Shown: positions 6,541 through 15,497 of the stretch, piece after piece
Layout: the number at the start of each line of letters is the position of its first letter
Numbering within the stretch: position 1 is the first letter of the stretch
From: Kroppenstedtia eburnea
GTDB lineage: Bacteria > Bacillota > Bacilli > Thermoactinomycetales > DSM-45169
DNA length: 64,000 nucleotides
Direction: 5' to 3'
Assembly (NCBI RefSeq): GCF_013282215.1
Contig: NZ_CP048103.1
Location: forward strand, 620,001-684,000
Notes under the pieces: model-generated
Told to the model about the DNA's origin: nothing
What the model saw: the letters and a program-made list of their open reading frames with translations, nothing else
The model's database searches: none
Made by a program: the position numbers and the translations under genes

Positions 6541-9500
6541 TCAATCCATATTCAAAATCTCCCGGAGATCGGCTTCGCTCAGGCTGGTCAGCATCTGTTC
6601 CCCCGGTTGGATCACTTGATCAAAGAGAGCCTGTTTCTTTTGTTGCAGTTCGTAAATTTTCTCCTCAATGGTTCCCCGGGTGATCAGCCGGATCACCTGG
6701 ACGGTCTTTTTTTGGCCGATGCGGTGGGCACGGTCGGCGGCCTGTTGCTCGACGGCGGGGTTCCACCAGAGGTCGTACAGAATCACGGTGTCCGCCCCGG
6801 TCAGGTTGAGTCCGGTGCCTCCCGCTTTCAGAGAGATAAGAAAAAGGTCCTTCTCTCCGCTGTTGAAGCGGTGGGCCATTTCGAGACGTTCTTTGGCAGG
6901 GGTGGACCCGTCCAGATAATGATAGGGAATCCCCCGCTTCTCCAGCTCCCCGCGGATCAATGCCAACATCCCGGTGAATTGGGAGAAGATGAGCACCCGG
7001 CGTCGGTTTTGCAACAATTCATCCAGCTTTTCGAGCAGCTGCGCAAACTTGCCGGAGTCCGCGGTGTAGTTCGCCAAATAGAGGGAAGGGTGGCAACAGA
7101 TCTGACGCAACCGGGTCAATCCCGCCAGGATTTTCATCCGGCTCTTTTGAAACCCTTCCGTCTTCAGAGCGAGCTCGGTCTCCTGTTGCAGCTGTTGCAA
7201 CGTGGCCATATACAGTCTCTTTTGCTGGGTGGTCAGCTCAGAGAGTTGAATCGACTCGATCTTCTCCGGCAATTCGGTCAGCACATCCCGCTTCATGCGG
7301 CGCAGGATGAAGGGGCGCACCCGCCGGGCCACCTCCTCTGTCGGAAGACCGCGCAAGGCTTGGCGATCGGAGAAGAGTCCGGGCATCACCACTTCCATTA
7401 TGGACCCCAATTCGTCCAGGCTGTTTTCGATCGGGGTCCCGCTCAGTGCGAACCGGGTGCGTGACGAGATGCGACGGACGGCCTGGGCGGTTCGGGAGTG
7501 TTGATTCTTAAAGGATTGGGCCTCATCCAGAATCAGCGTCCGGAACCGATGGGAATCATACAGCTCCAGGTCCCGTCGGAGCAAGGGATAAGAGGTGATC
7601 AGCAGATCGACGTCAGTGAGATCCTGCAACAGCCGCTCCCGTTCTTCCCGGTTGCCGGCGATGACCACCGCCTTTAAGCCGGGGGCAAAGCGGGTGCATT
7701 CTTTTTCCCAGTTATAGATGAGGGAAGCGGGTGACACGACCAGGGCGGGTCCGGCGCGTCCGTCGGAGTCTTCCTCCAGTTCGGAGAGGATAAAGGTCAG
7801 GGCTTGCAATGTTTTCCCCAAGCCCATGTCGTCAGCCAAAATCCCGCCAAATCGATAATGGGCCAAGGTTTTCAGCCATTGGAAGCCGAACCGCTGATAA
7901 TCCCGCAAGACCGGCGCCAGGGATGCCGGAGGGGAGAAATCCAGATTCTCCGGGTCTTGGATATTTCGGATCAAGCGGCGGAATCGATGGCCCAGTTTGA
8001 TATCCGGTGCCGGCTGTTCCAAAAGTTCCTCCAGCTGCAAGGCACGGGCGGCCGGCAATTTCAGACGGTCGCCGTCGATGAAGTCGCGTCGGCGGGCCCC
8101 TTCCTCCAGCAGGGAACGGAAAGAGTCCACACCCGGGGGCTCCAGAGAGACAAAAGCCCCGCTTTGCAAGCGATAATACCGTTTCCGCTCAATCATGGCC
8201 CGCAGCATCTTCTCCAGCTCGTCAGGATCCGCATCGGGCAGTTCAAACCGGACCTCCAGCCAGTCCGTCGAAGTATCCACATCGACATGGGGCACCGGGC
8301 GCCGACCCGGTTCAAAGAGGATGTCACGTAAAGCGGGGGTGGTGTACAGATCCGCCATCTCTTCCAGCTGTGGCATCTTGTCGTGGATGAAACGGAAGAG
8401 GGCGGCTTCATCATTCAGATACAGTTCCCTCCCGTTGAACTTAAAGCCGACCTCCTCAAAGACGGCCATCACCTGTTGCTCTTTTTCCGCGTCCCGGAGA
8501 AGGACGATCCCATCTTTTTTCTGTCCGTCCCTCATCAAGGGATCCACGGTGATCTCCCCGTATATATGGGTGATCCGGGCAGTCAACCGCTCGCCGTGAT
8601 CCGTGTCCCTTTTGTAATCGAGGTGGATCTCGGTGCGCAAGGGGTGTTGCACCATCCGGTCCGAGACATCGCGCTGGATGGTCAGCCGGCCCTCTCTTTT
8701 CAAAGCAGGTAAAACGGCGGAAGAGAAGCTTTCCATTCGGATGGCAGGAATGTACAGTTTTTCTTCCGGCAGTTGCCGGATGCGACGATACAGAGGAAGG
8801 ATGTTTTCCCGTTGCGCCTGATTCAGTTTGTAGATCCGCCCGGCATGAAAACAGATGCCATCCTCAGAGAGGAGGACCGGACCTTCCCGCTTTTCCCGTT
8901 CTTCCGGTTCCAACACATACTCTTCCCCTTCTCTGTTCAGAGAAAAGGAGACAGGTGACTCTCCCTCGATGATGGGGAGTTCGGTGTAAGAATCGCCGTC
9001 ATTCTCCAGACAAAACCGCCCTGTGGGAAGATGTTGGAGCAGTGCGACGATCTGATCCGGGGGGATCGTCAGCTGACGTTCGTTTTTTTCAGCGGGTGGA
9101 TCCCAGGGATGGAGCATCTGTTGATACATCTGCTCGCTTTTGCAGAGGGACGCCAAAAAGCGGAGCATCTCCCGATCCTTTTGATCGGGAAGGTGCACCG
9201 CGGGATCATAGGTGAAGTTTTTGGTGAAATAGAGAGGTTTCCCCTCAGCGAAGGCCGATAAAAATTCCCGGATGTTTTTCACCACATAGAGTCGCTTGGG
9301 TCCTGCTTTCAGCCGGAGAGTCAACCAGCGGTCCGTTTTCCGGTTCCAGGAAGGAATCAGCTCCAGCAGGTATTCCACCTGGAGAGGAGCGGCAGTGGTG
9401 TGGTTCTCTTCCGGAAGGGCCGGTTGAAACAGCCCGATGATCTCCCGGATGGTCTTCTCATGAGGGTCCTGCTTTGGCGGAAAGTCGGAGAGCCTCATCT

Positions 9501-9786
9501 CTTCCCTGAGTTGGAGCAATGCGGCGACGATATGTTTGCAGTGGCCGGCCACGGAGGCAAAGGCGGGACAGGTACAATCCACCCTGCTTAAACGGCCATC
9601 CATGTCCGTTTGCAGAATCACTTCATATGGTTCGCCGCCTTCCACAAGGGCCCGAAAAGTCATCTCATCGGGATCAAACCGGATCGTTTTCACCCTGTGG
9701 TCACGAAAATACTCCATTCCTCTTTTATAGGTCATCCAACCTGAAGATTGTTTCAGAATCTGATCCAAACCGGCAAGCCATGCCAT
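6541..9786 (-). CDS. SWIM zinc-finger SNF2-family DEAD/DEAH helicase
   Basis: A 1081-residue Swi2/Snf2-type ATPase. Near residue 70 is a SWIM zinc finger (CTCPAF...GHCKH). A long middle part of SNF2-associated type follows. The two RecA-like lobes show Walker A DMGLGKT (about 650), DEAQ box (about 755), the SGTPIENSLDEL motif III region, and HRIGQ in motif VI (about 1020). Such enzymes translocate on duplex DNA and remodel protein-DNA or polymerase complexes; the closest bacterial model is RapA/HepA, but SWIM-headed ones are uncharacterised. ATG 9786 follows AAAGGGGAAAG; an upstream reading has no ribosome binding site. It is the last gene of a run with the TPR protein and the AAA+ ATPase upstream, though 131 nt separate it from the TPR gene. 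Confidence 0.88.
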   Translation of the reverse strand: MAWLAGLDQILKQSSGWMTYKRGMEYFRDHRVKTIRFDPDEMTFRALVEGGEPYEVILQTDMDGRLSRVDCTCPAFASVAGHCKHIVAALLQLREEMRLSDFPPKQDPHEKTIREIIGLFQPALPEENHTTAAPLQVEYLLELIPSWNRKTDRWLTLRLKAGPKRLYVVKNIREFLSAFAEGKPLYFTKNFTYDPAVHLPDQKDREMLRFLASLCKSEQMYQQMLHPWDPPAEKNERQLTIPPDQIVALLQHLPTGRFCLENDGDSYTELPIIEGESPVSFSLNREGEEYVLEPEEREKREGPVLLSEDGICFHAGRIYKLNQAQRENILPLYRRIRQLPEEKLYIPAIRMESFSSAVLPALKREGRLTIQRDVSDRMVQHPLRTEIHLDYKRDTDHGERLTARITHIYGEITVDPLMRDGQKKDGIVLLRDAEKEQQVMAVFEEVGFKFNGRELYLNDEAALFRFIHDKMPQLEEMADLYTTPALRDILFEPGRRPVPHVDVDTSTDWLEVRFELPDADPDELEKMLRAMIERKRYYRLQSGAFVSLEPPGVDSFRSLLEEGARRRDFIDGDRLKLPAARALQLEELLEQPAPDIKLGHRFRRLIRNIQDPENLDFSPPASLAPVLRDYQRFGFQWLKTLAHYRFGGILADDMGLGKTLQALTFILSELEEDSDGRAGPALVVSPASLIYNWEKECTRFAPGLKAVVIAGNREERERLLQDLTDVDLLITSYPLLRRDLELYDSHRFRTLILDEAQSFKNQHSRTAQAVRRISSRTRFALSGTPIENSLDELGSIMEVVMPGLFSDRQALRGLPTEEVARRVRPFILRRMKRDVLTELPEKIESIQLSELTTQQKRLYMATLQQLQQETELALKTEGFQKSRMKILAGLTRLRQICCHPSLYLANYTADSGKFAQLLEKLDELLQNRRRVLIFSQFTGMLALIRGELEKRGIPYHYLDGSTPAKERLEMAHRFNSGEKDLFLISLKAGGTGLNLTGADTVILYDLWWNPAVEQQAADRAHRIGQKKTVQVIRLITRGTIEEKIYELQQKKQALFDQVIQPGEQMLTSLSEADLREILNMD

Positions 9787-9917
9787 GGTTTCTTTCCCCT
9801 TTGAACGTGTCCTTATCTGGCTATTGTAACACAGTGAGGAGTGAGCCAAACTTCGTCGGGATCCCGGTGGGGAGGGAAAGGGCTGCCTTCAGTGCTTTTC
9901 CCCCCGATGCCCCCGCC

Positions 9918-10787
9918 TCATTTGATCCACCCCCGCCGGACCAGGAAGTTGAACAAAGGATCCACCATCCAGAACAGGATGACGAAGAGAAGATGGAGGA
10001 GGAAAAGGGGGCGAAGAAAGATAAACAGCCCGATGATCAGAAGCCAACGCCATCGTCCCATCCGCGACATGAACAGAGCCCAGGACCGGAACGGACGGTA
10101 GACAGGATGTTTCGCTTTCAGGGAAAGAAGGAAAGTTTCCCGGATGTCCGGATCCCCCGGATCGATCCGCACCGCCTCCCGCAGATGCTGGAAGGCTGGT
10201 TTGGGGCGGTTCTGGTTCAGCAGGAACAACCCGTAATTGTAATGGATGTTCAGGCCTTCGGGATCGAGTCTGAGGGCGGTTTGGAAGGCTTCCCGGGCCG
10301 CTTTGGGTTTCTTTTTTTCCCACAGGATCCGTCCGTGGAGGGTGTAATAATCCGCATCTCCCGGATCCAGCTCCAAGGCCCTTTGAATGTGGTCCAGTGC
10401 CCGATCCGGCTGTTGGCGGTTTTGGAGGAGAAACTCCGCGTACCAATAATGGATCAGGTCATGGTCAGGATCCATCCGGAGAGCCTGTTGAAAAGCTTTG
10501 TCCGCCTCGGTGTTTTTTTTGACGGCTCCCAAAAGAACCCCGTGAAAGGCGAGATACAAGGGCTCCTCCGGTTGAAGACGGACAGCCTTTACAATGGATT
10601 CCAGCGCCTGGTGAGGCTGTTCCCTCAAACATTCTGCCCGGGACATCAAATAGTGGGCACCGGCATGGTCCGGTTCAGCGGTCAGAACTTTGGCAGTGAT
10701 CTCCAAGGCGAGATCGTGGCGCCCGATCCGGAGGGCCTGTTCCGCCCGGTCAAGTTCCAGGGGGACATCGATTCCGGCGACTGACAT
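9918..10787 (-). CDS. TPR-repeat protein with C-terminal membrane anchor
   Basis: A 289-residue protein with about six tetratricopeptide repeats (for example AFQQALRMDPDH, HIQRALELDPGD, AFQTALRLDPEG, HLREAVRIDPGD) over residues 10-215. A strongly hydrophobic C-terminus follows (GRWRWLLIIGLFIFLRPLFL and the segment after it), about two membrane helices, so the repeats likely face the cytosol from the membrane. AGGAGGGG precedes the ATG. Only 10 nt separate it from the AAA+ ATPase gene upstream, so the two are co-transcribed. It probably serves as a protein-binding scaffold for that ATPase; the AAA+ protein carries its own TPR-like N-terminus. The partner assignment is inference from gene order. 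Confidence 0.75.
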   Translation of the reverse strand: MSVAGIDVPLELDRAEQALRIGRHDLALEITAKVLTAEPDHAGAHYLMSRAECLREQPHQALESIVKAVRLQPEEPLYLAFHGVLLGAVKKNTEADKAFQQALRMDPDHDLIHYWYAEFLLQNRQQPDRALDHIQRALELDPGDADYYTLHGRILWEKKKPKAAREAFQTALRLDPEGLNIHYNYGLFLLNQNRPKPAFQHLREAVRIDPGDPDIRETFLLSLKAKHPVYRPFRSWALFMSRMGRWRWLLIIGLFIFLRPLFLLHLLFVILFWMVDPLFNFLVRRGWIK

Positions 10788-10797
10788 GGTGCCCCTC

Positions 10798-12111
10798 CTA
10801 CTTATTCAGGTACTCCAGAATCTCATCATAGGTTCCGGCTTGATTGCTGTAGGTGGCATAGTTTTTGGCGGTGGACATCCACTCCAGGGTGGAGGGTTTC
10901 ACCTCTTTGACGGCCTGAACCAGCATCGAGGTGGTGATGGGGCGCTTTTGGCCTGTTTTCATCGCTTCCCGGATCGCCATGTCGGCGGCGGTATCCACCA
11001 CGGCCCGCAGGTCGGCTCCGGAGAAGCGATCCGTTTTTTTCGCCACCTTCACATAATCGATCTCCTCCACAGGCTTCTCTTTCAGATGAATATGCAGAAT
11101 CTCCACCCGGGCCTCCAGATCGGGAGGGGCGACAAACAGGACCCGGTCAAACCGTCCCGGCCGTCGCAGGGCGGAATCGACAAACCAGGGAGTGTTGGTG
11201 GCTCCCAGGACGAGAATATCCCGGTTATCGGAGTGGATTCCGTCCAGCTCATTCAGCAACTGGTTGGTCAGAGCCCGGGAATGGGCGGACTGTCCCTGTT
11301 GCCGGGCCCCGCCGATCGCGTCCAGTTCATCGATAAAGATGATGGTGGGTGCATGGCGGCGGGCAGTCTCAAAGAGTTCGTGCAGATTTTTCTCGCTTTG
11401 TCCGATATACATATCCAGGATCCGGTGAATATCCAAACTGATGAAATGGGCGTTGCACTCCCCGGCAGTCGCCCGGGCGATAAAGGTTTTGCCGCAGCCG
11501 GGAGGACCGTACAACAAGATGCCGCCGCCGGTTTTCTTGCCATAGGAACGAAACAGGTCAGGGTTTTGAAAGGGATAGATGATGTTCATGCGGATATTTT
11601 CTTTCAGCTTTTCCAGCCCGCCCACATCCTGAAAGGTGAGGGTGGGACGTTCCACGTCTTCGTCAAGGGCGTTTTTCCGGAATTCCAGCACTTTCAGCCG
11701 GGCCTTCACTTTGGCCCCCTGCTGCTGCAATTCTTCCTGAAACTCCGGATCTTCCAGGGAGGGATCCTCTTCCAGGGCTTCCTGGTAGCGGTCGGCAGCC
11801 TCTTGGGCATCCCCCAGGGCAAGTGCGATTTTGGCCGCCAGCATCCGCATCTGAGGCGTCGGCTCCCCTGTGCGTTGCAGACAAGCTTCTGCTTTCCGGA
11901 ACTGTCCCTGGTCATACCAAGCCTGGGCCAACAGATGGACGGTGTCCGGCTCTGACTCTTTCTCCAGGATCTCTTCCAGAAGACGGATCCCTTCCTCATG
12001 TCTTCCTGCCTGAATCAAGAGTTGGGCCGCATGCCTTTTCAAGGGATGATTTTCCGGGCTGAATTTCAGCGCTTCGAGGACAGCGGCGATATTTTTTTGA
12101 AGTTCCTGCAT
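10798..12111 (-). CDS. AAA+ ATPase with N-terminal TPR-like region
   Basis: A 437-residue protein. The first ~170 residues are helical repeats (LEALKFSPENHPLKRHA, then LLEEILEKESEPDTV). An AAA module of the Cdc48/proteasomal-ATPase type follows: GPPGCGKT Walker A near residue 204, IIFIDELDAIG Walker B near 260, sensor-1 GATN and the arginine fingers in RRPGRFD. It would form a hexamer that unfolds or remodels proteins. ATG 12111 is chosen because AGGAGGG lies just upstream; the longer reading has none. It heads a minus-strand operon with the TPR membrane protein 10 nt downstream. A good sigma-A promoter sits about 60 nt upstream (12171-12199). Relatives include SpoVK-like proteins; the substrate is unknown. 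Confidence 0.85.
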   Translation of the reverse strand: MQELQKNIAAVLEALKFSPENHPLKRHAAQLLIQAGRHEEGIRLLEEILEKESEPDTVHLLAQAWYDQGQFRKAEACLQRTGEPTPQMRMLAAKIALALGDAQEAADRYQEALEEDPSLEDPEFQEELQQQGAKVKARLKVLEFRKNALDEDVERPTLTFQDVGGLEKLKENIRMNIIYPFQNPDLFRSYGKKTGGGILLYGPPGCGKTFIARATAGECNAHFISLDIHRILDMYIGQSEKNLHELFETARRHAPTIIFIDELDAIGGARQQGQSAHSRALTNQLLNELDGIHSDNRDILVLGATNTPWFVDSALRRPGRFDRVLFVAPPDLEARVEILHIHLKEKPVEEIDYVKVAKKTDRFSGADLRAVVDTAADMAIREAMKTGQKRPITTSMLVQAVKEVKPSTLEWMSTAKNYATYSNQAGTYDEILEYLNK

Positions 12112-12170
12112 AAGTCCCTCCTGTGATTGAACTCCCCTGGAAAAGGGAAAAAAATAAGATTTCACAACCT

Positions 12171-12199
12171 GTTATATCACTTGACACTTGGATGAACAA
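12171..12199 (-). promoter_or_regulatory. Sigma-A promoter of the AAA+/TPR operon
   Basis: TTGTTC - 17 nt - TATAAC on the minus strand, with the predicted start of transcription about 50 nt before the ATG at 12111. Confidence 0.55.
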
Positions 12200-12204
12200 G
12201 GGAT

Positions 12205-12237
12205 TTTAAAAGGAAACCCCCGCCGAATCAGCGGGGG
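12205..12237 (-). terminator. Terminator of the flavodoxin-fold gene
   Basis: CCCCCGC-7 nt-GCGGGGG stem, followed on the minus strand by TTTCCTTTT, 26 nt past the stop of the gene at 12263-12808. Confidence 0.65.
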
Positions 12238-12262
12238 AGAAGTGTGACGTGGGTCCGGGGCT

Positions 12263-12808
12263 TTATTTCAGTGTGCGGAGGAGGTGGTTGAGGGATTGGG
12301 CCTTGGCGAGGGCGGCATCGTCGTGGAGGATCTCCCCGGGCTTATTCCCTGTCCCGATCACATAATCGAGGAAGGTCATCCCCACAAAATCAAAAATCCA
12401 GTGGAACTGCTGGATGAGCGGCAAGCCCTTCATTCCGGGAGAATCCCCCCCGGTCAGGACGACCAGCGCCTGTTTCCCCCGCACGGCTTCCCGGAAGGAC
12501 CAATCGGGATCGCGGAGGGATTGGGACCAGCGGTCGACAAAGTTTTTCATCCGACCGGACATTCCGTACCAGTAAAGGGGGGTGGCGAAAAGAATCACAT
12601 CATGTTCGGCCATCTGCTTCACACACTTGTCATAGTCATCGTCCACCCTTTGAAATCCACCGGGTTCGTGACGGAGGTCATCGATCGGCAGAATCCGGGT
12701 CTCTTTCAGGCGGAGGGTGGTGACGGACAGTCCGGTGGTCACCCGGTCCGCCAATTGCTCTGTATTGCCGTTTTTACGGGAGCTTCCCAGCAGGGTGAGG
12801 ATCTTCAC
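12263..12808 (-). CDS. NAD(P)H-dependent FMN reductase / flavodoxin-fold oxidoreductase
   Basis: A protein of 181 residues from the start used here. The family N-terminus LTLLGSSRKNGNTEQLAD gives the FMN-phosphate loop, and ATPLYWYGMSGRMKNFVDRW is the flavin-binding loop typical of the NADPH-dependent FMN reductase (iron-sulfur flavoprotein-like) family. It would reduce FMN or a quinone/nitro substrate in the cytosol. GTG 12808 is picked on homology. A GTG at 12892 has a better-spaced GGGAGG and lies just inside the predicted transcript, so a 28-residue extension is possible. It is divergent from a LysR-type gene, which may control it. Confidence 0.8.
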   Translation of the reverse strand: MKILTLLGSSRKNGNTEQLADRVTTGLSVTTLRLKETRILPIDDLRHEPGGFQRVDDDYDKCVKQMAEHDVILFATPLYWYGMSGRMKNFVDRWSQSLRDPDWSFREAVRGKQALVVLTGGDSPGMKGLPLIQQFHWIFDFVGMTFLDYVIGTGNKPGEILHDDAALAKAQSLNHLLRTLK

Positions 12809-12916
12809 GGGGATTGAAAGTCTCCTTTCGTGGATGGATTGAAAAAGGGAGCCGCAAGATTCGGTACCGGTTCGGACCCCGGAGGGGATCACTCCGGTTG
12901 CCTCCCATTCGCCTCC

Positions 12917-12945
12917 ATTATAGGCTCCCCGCTTCGATCCGTTAA
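12917..12945 (-). promoter_or_regulatory. Sigma-A promoter of the flavodoxin-fold gene
   Basis: TTAACG - 17 nt - TATAAT on the minus strand in the divergent region shared with the LysR gene. A TATAAT at about 12975 on the plus strand would serve the LysR gene. Confidence 0.6.
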
Positions 12946-13005
12946 ATGAATGATTCCGATTTAAACGATCGGGATTTATAATGACAGGGAAAGGAGGAGG
13001 ATATC

Positions 13006-13917
13006 ATGGAGTTGCGTCATCTGAAAACTTTCCGAACCGTGGCGGAAAAGGGTGGCTTCAGCCGGGCCGGGGAGGAGTTGGGATACGCCCAGTCAACGGT
13101 GACCGCCCATATCCACAAGCTGGAGGAGGAACTGGGCAGTCCCCTCTTTGACCGGTTGGGGAAACGGACGGTGTTGACCGATGCCGGCAAGCATCTCCTG
13201 CCCTATGCTAAGGAAATGGTCCGCCTCTCCCGGGAAGCGGCGGAAATCATCGGCCACTCGGAAGCACCGGCGGGCCCGTTGCGGATCGGGGCGGCGGAAT
13301 CCCTCCTCGTCTACCGGTTGCCATCCATTCTCCATGAGTTCCGAAAGCGGTACCCCCAAGTCCGATTGGAGCTGTATCCCGGACAGTGTCGGAATATGCG
13401 AACCCGGCTGAAGGAAGGAGAGATGGACCTGGCCTTTCTCCTGGATGAGGAACGGAGGGAACCGGAATTGCACACAGAAACCTTGATCCGGGAAGAGTTG
13501 ATGCTGGTGGCCCCGCCGGGCCATGCCCTCGCCGGGAGGAAGCGGATTCTCCCCAGCGACCTGATGGGACAGACCCTGTTGCAGACGGAGTTGGGTTGCA
13601 GTTATCGCACGTTGTTGGAAAGACGGCTGAAGAAGGCGGGCAGTGTTGGACAACGGATCGATTTTTGGAATATTGAAGCGATCAAACAATGCACCATCAG
13701 CGGCCTGGGCATCGCCTATCTCCCCCGGATGACAGTGGACAGGGAACTGGAGGAGGGACGGTTGATCGAGCTGCCCTGGCTCCACCAGGGGGACCGCGTC
13801 TTCACCCAACTCGCCTGGCATAAGGACAAATGGACCACCCCGGCGATGGCGGGGTTTATCGAACTGGTGAGGGAAAGGATCCGGCCGGGAGGGACGGACA
13901 TGGCCGGGAAACAGTGA
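13006..13917 (+). CDS. LysR-family transcriptional regulator
   Basis: 303 residues, the usual LysR length. An N-terminal winged helix-turn-helix (LKTFRTVAEKGGFSRAGEELGYAQSTVTAHIHKLE, residues 4-40) is followed by a dimerisation helix. The C-terminal part is a periplasmic-binding-protein-like effector domain (LRIGAAESL near 87, then two alpha/beta lobes). ATG follows AGGAGG. It is divergent from the flavodoxin-fold reductase gene with about 110-200 nt between starts, the classical layout for a LysR protein controlling its neighbour. The effector is unknown. Downstream, the insertion element at 13944-15439 ends only 27 nt after its stop, so the native terminator may have been displaced. Confidence 0.9.
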   Translation: MELRHLKTFRTVAEKGGFSRAGEELGYAQSTVTAHIHKLEEELGSPLFDRLGKRTVLTDAGKHLLPYAKEMVRLSREAAEIIGHSEAPAGPLRIGAAESLLVYRLPSILHEFRKRYPQVRLELYPGQCRNMRTRLKEGEMDLAFLLDEERREPELHTETLIREELMLVAPPGHALAGRKRILPSDLMGQTLLQTELGCSYRTLLERRLKKAGSVGQRIDFWNIEAIKQCTISGLGIAYLPRMTVDRELEEGRLIELPWLHQGDRVFTQLAWHKDKWTTPAMAGFIELVRERIRPGGTDMAGKQ

Positions 13918-13943
13918 GCCGTCTCCGGTCTTTGAAACTTCTT

Positions 13944-15439
13944 TTTGACACTCCACACGCCTGAAGGCGTGGGATTCTTGGGTAATCTCCAGTAACCCGG
14001 AGAAATGGACCAAGCTTAGACCGCATGCCCTGCGGCAATGATCCTCAAACCTTCCCGCAAAATATTCGTTGCAGCATTGATATCCCGGTCGTGATGCTCG
14101 TGACACTCAGGACAGGTCCATTCTCTGAGGCTCAGCTTCTTGACTTCTCGATTTCGATATTTACAACCGGAACAAAGTTGACTGGACGGAAAGTCTCTCC
14201 CCACTTTCACCAAGGTTCTCCCGTTCCATTTCGCTTTGTACTCCAGCATGGAACCAAACTCCGACCAGGAGGCATCGGTGATGCTCTTTGCCAGATTGCG
14301 ATTCTGGACCAAATTCTTCACGGGCAAGTCTTCGATGCTGATCACTTGGTTTTCGTGAATCAGCTTGGAAGACAGCTTATGAAGGAAATCATGGCGGGCA
14401 TTCACGATCTTTTCATGGATTCGTGCCACCTTGATCCGTGCTTTGTGCCAATTGGAACCCCCTTTCGTCCGTCGGGATAAGATTCGTTGCCATTTTGCCA
14501 ACTTCTTTTCGTATGTACGAAAGTACCGGGGGGGGCTTGACCTTGGGTGTTCCGTCTGAAAAGATGGCAAAGTCCGTTAAGCCCAGATCGATCCCGATGG
14601 CTTTTTCTTTGTCTACCGGTTGATATGGACAACGATCCATCTCACATTGAACCGAAACAAAGTATTTACCGGATGGGTTGCGCCGAATGGTGGCAGAGAG
14701 AATTCTCCCTTCCACTTCACGTGATTTGGCAAACTTCACCCAACCTAACTTCGGAAGCTTGATCCGATTCCCGGCCACTTCAATCGAAGGCTTCCTTCCC
14801 TTTGGGTGGTTGCACTGTGAAGTGTAGGACTGGACTCGATTCCTTCTGCTTTTGAAACGGGGTTTGTCATTTTGCTTCTTGAAGAAGCGTGAAAAGGCAT
14901 CCGTAATTCTTCAACGAATTTTGCAAAGATGTGGAATCCACTTCGTTCAGCCAGTCGATCTCTTTTTTCAACTGAGTTAATTGACTTGAACAAGTATGGT
15001 ATGTAAGACCTTTTCCTGTATTCGTATAGTTCTCATTCCATCTGACCAGAAATTGATTGAACACAAAACGGCTGCAACCCATGGATTTGTGGATCAAGGT
15101 GGCTTGCTTGGGTGTTGGATACAGACGAAATTTATATGCTTTGTGCATTTTTTCACCTCCTAGCGTTTAATGTTCTTTAACCCCCACGGTTAGGATGGAA
15201 GGAATATACTCATTGTTTTCGCATTTCACTTCAGCCATGGACTTACGCATGCATGACGATTGGCTATTTGCGATCCATTTTTCAATGAGCCACTCATCCT
15301 TAGTTTAACCACGGAACGTATGTTTGTAAATGCTCTTCAGAATTTGTCGTTCTAAGGATCCCCACAAGGGAGGGGAGATCCCGAACGACGCTCGCTTTCA
15401 TCCCAACCCTAAAAGGCTGGGTTTTATCGCTCGCTTTTT
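13944..15439 (-). mobile_element. IS605-superfamily TnpB-only element, copy 1 (decayed)
   Basis: About 1.5 kb, nearly identical to copy 2 at 38582-40072 along its entire length, which fixes both ends. The left end starts AAAAAGCGAGCG directly after TTTAT (15444-15440, minus strand). The right end is the hairpin CCCACGCCTTCAGGCGTGTGG followed by AGTGTCAA. There is no tnpA and no target duplication, as expected for IS200/IS605-type single-strand transposition in trans. It landed at the far side of the terminator of the XRE-TPR regulator gene. Confidence 0.85.
14016..15148 (-). pseudogene. tnpB: tnpB, frameshifted copy
   Basis: Compared with the intact copy at 38867-40000 this gene carries two frameshifts. 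A 2-nt deletion falls after NSLKN (copy 2 reads LADAFSRFF; here it becomes YGCLFTLLQ). A one-base expansion of a C run (8 instead of 7) falls just after TPKVKPP. Between and after these points the protein is intact in the appropriate frames, including the RuvC-like [10 protein letters not shown] segment and the C-terminal zinc finger and DRDINAATN motif. The encoded nuclease would be non-functional unless the second shift is suppressed. Shifts in a homopolymer could also be a sequencing error, but the 2-nt deletion is not in one. Confidence 0.85.
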
Positions 15440-15444
15440 ATAAA

Positions 15445-15469
15445 CAAAAAACCCGGGTGGTCACCCGGG
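15445..15469 (-). terminator. Terminator of the XRE-TPR regulator gene
   Basis: CCCGGGT-GACC-ACCCGGG followed by TTTTTTG on the minus strand, 28 nt past the stop codon at 15498. Confidence 0.8.
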
Positions 15470-15497
15470 TGAGAGGGATGGATGTCCCGCCGATTTT

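Noticed and set aside
9519-10784. 421-codon plus-strand frame opposite the helicase and TPR genes
   Set aside because: A shadow across two real minus-strand genes whose domains are unambiguous; it spans their intergenic gap without any start signal.
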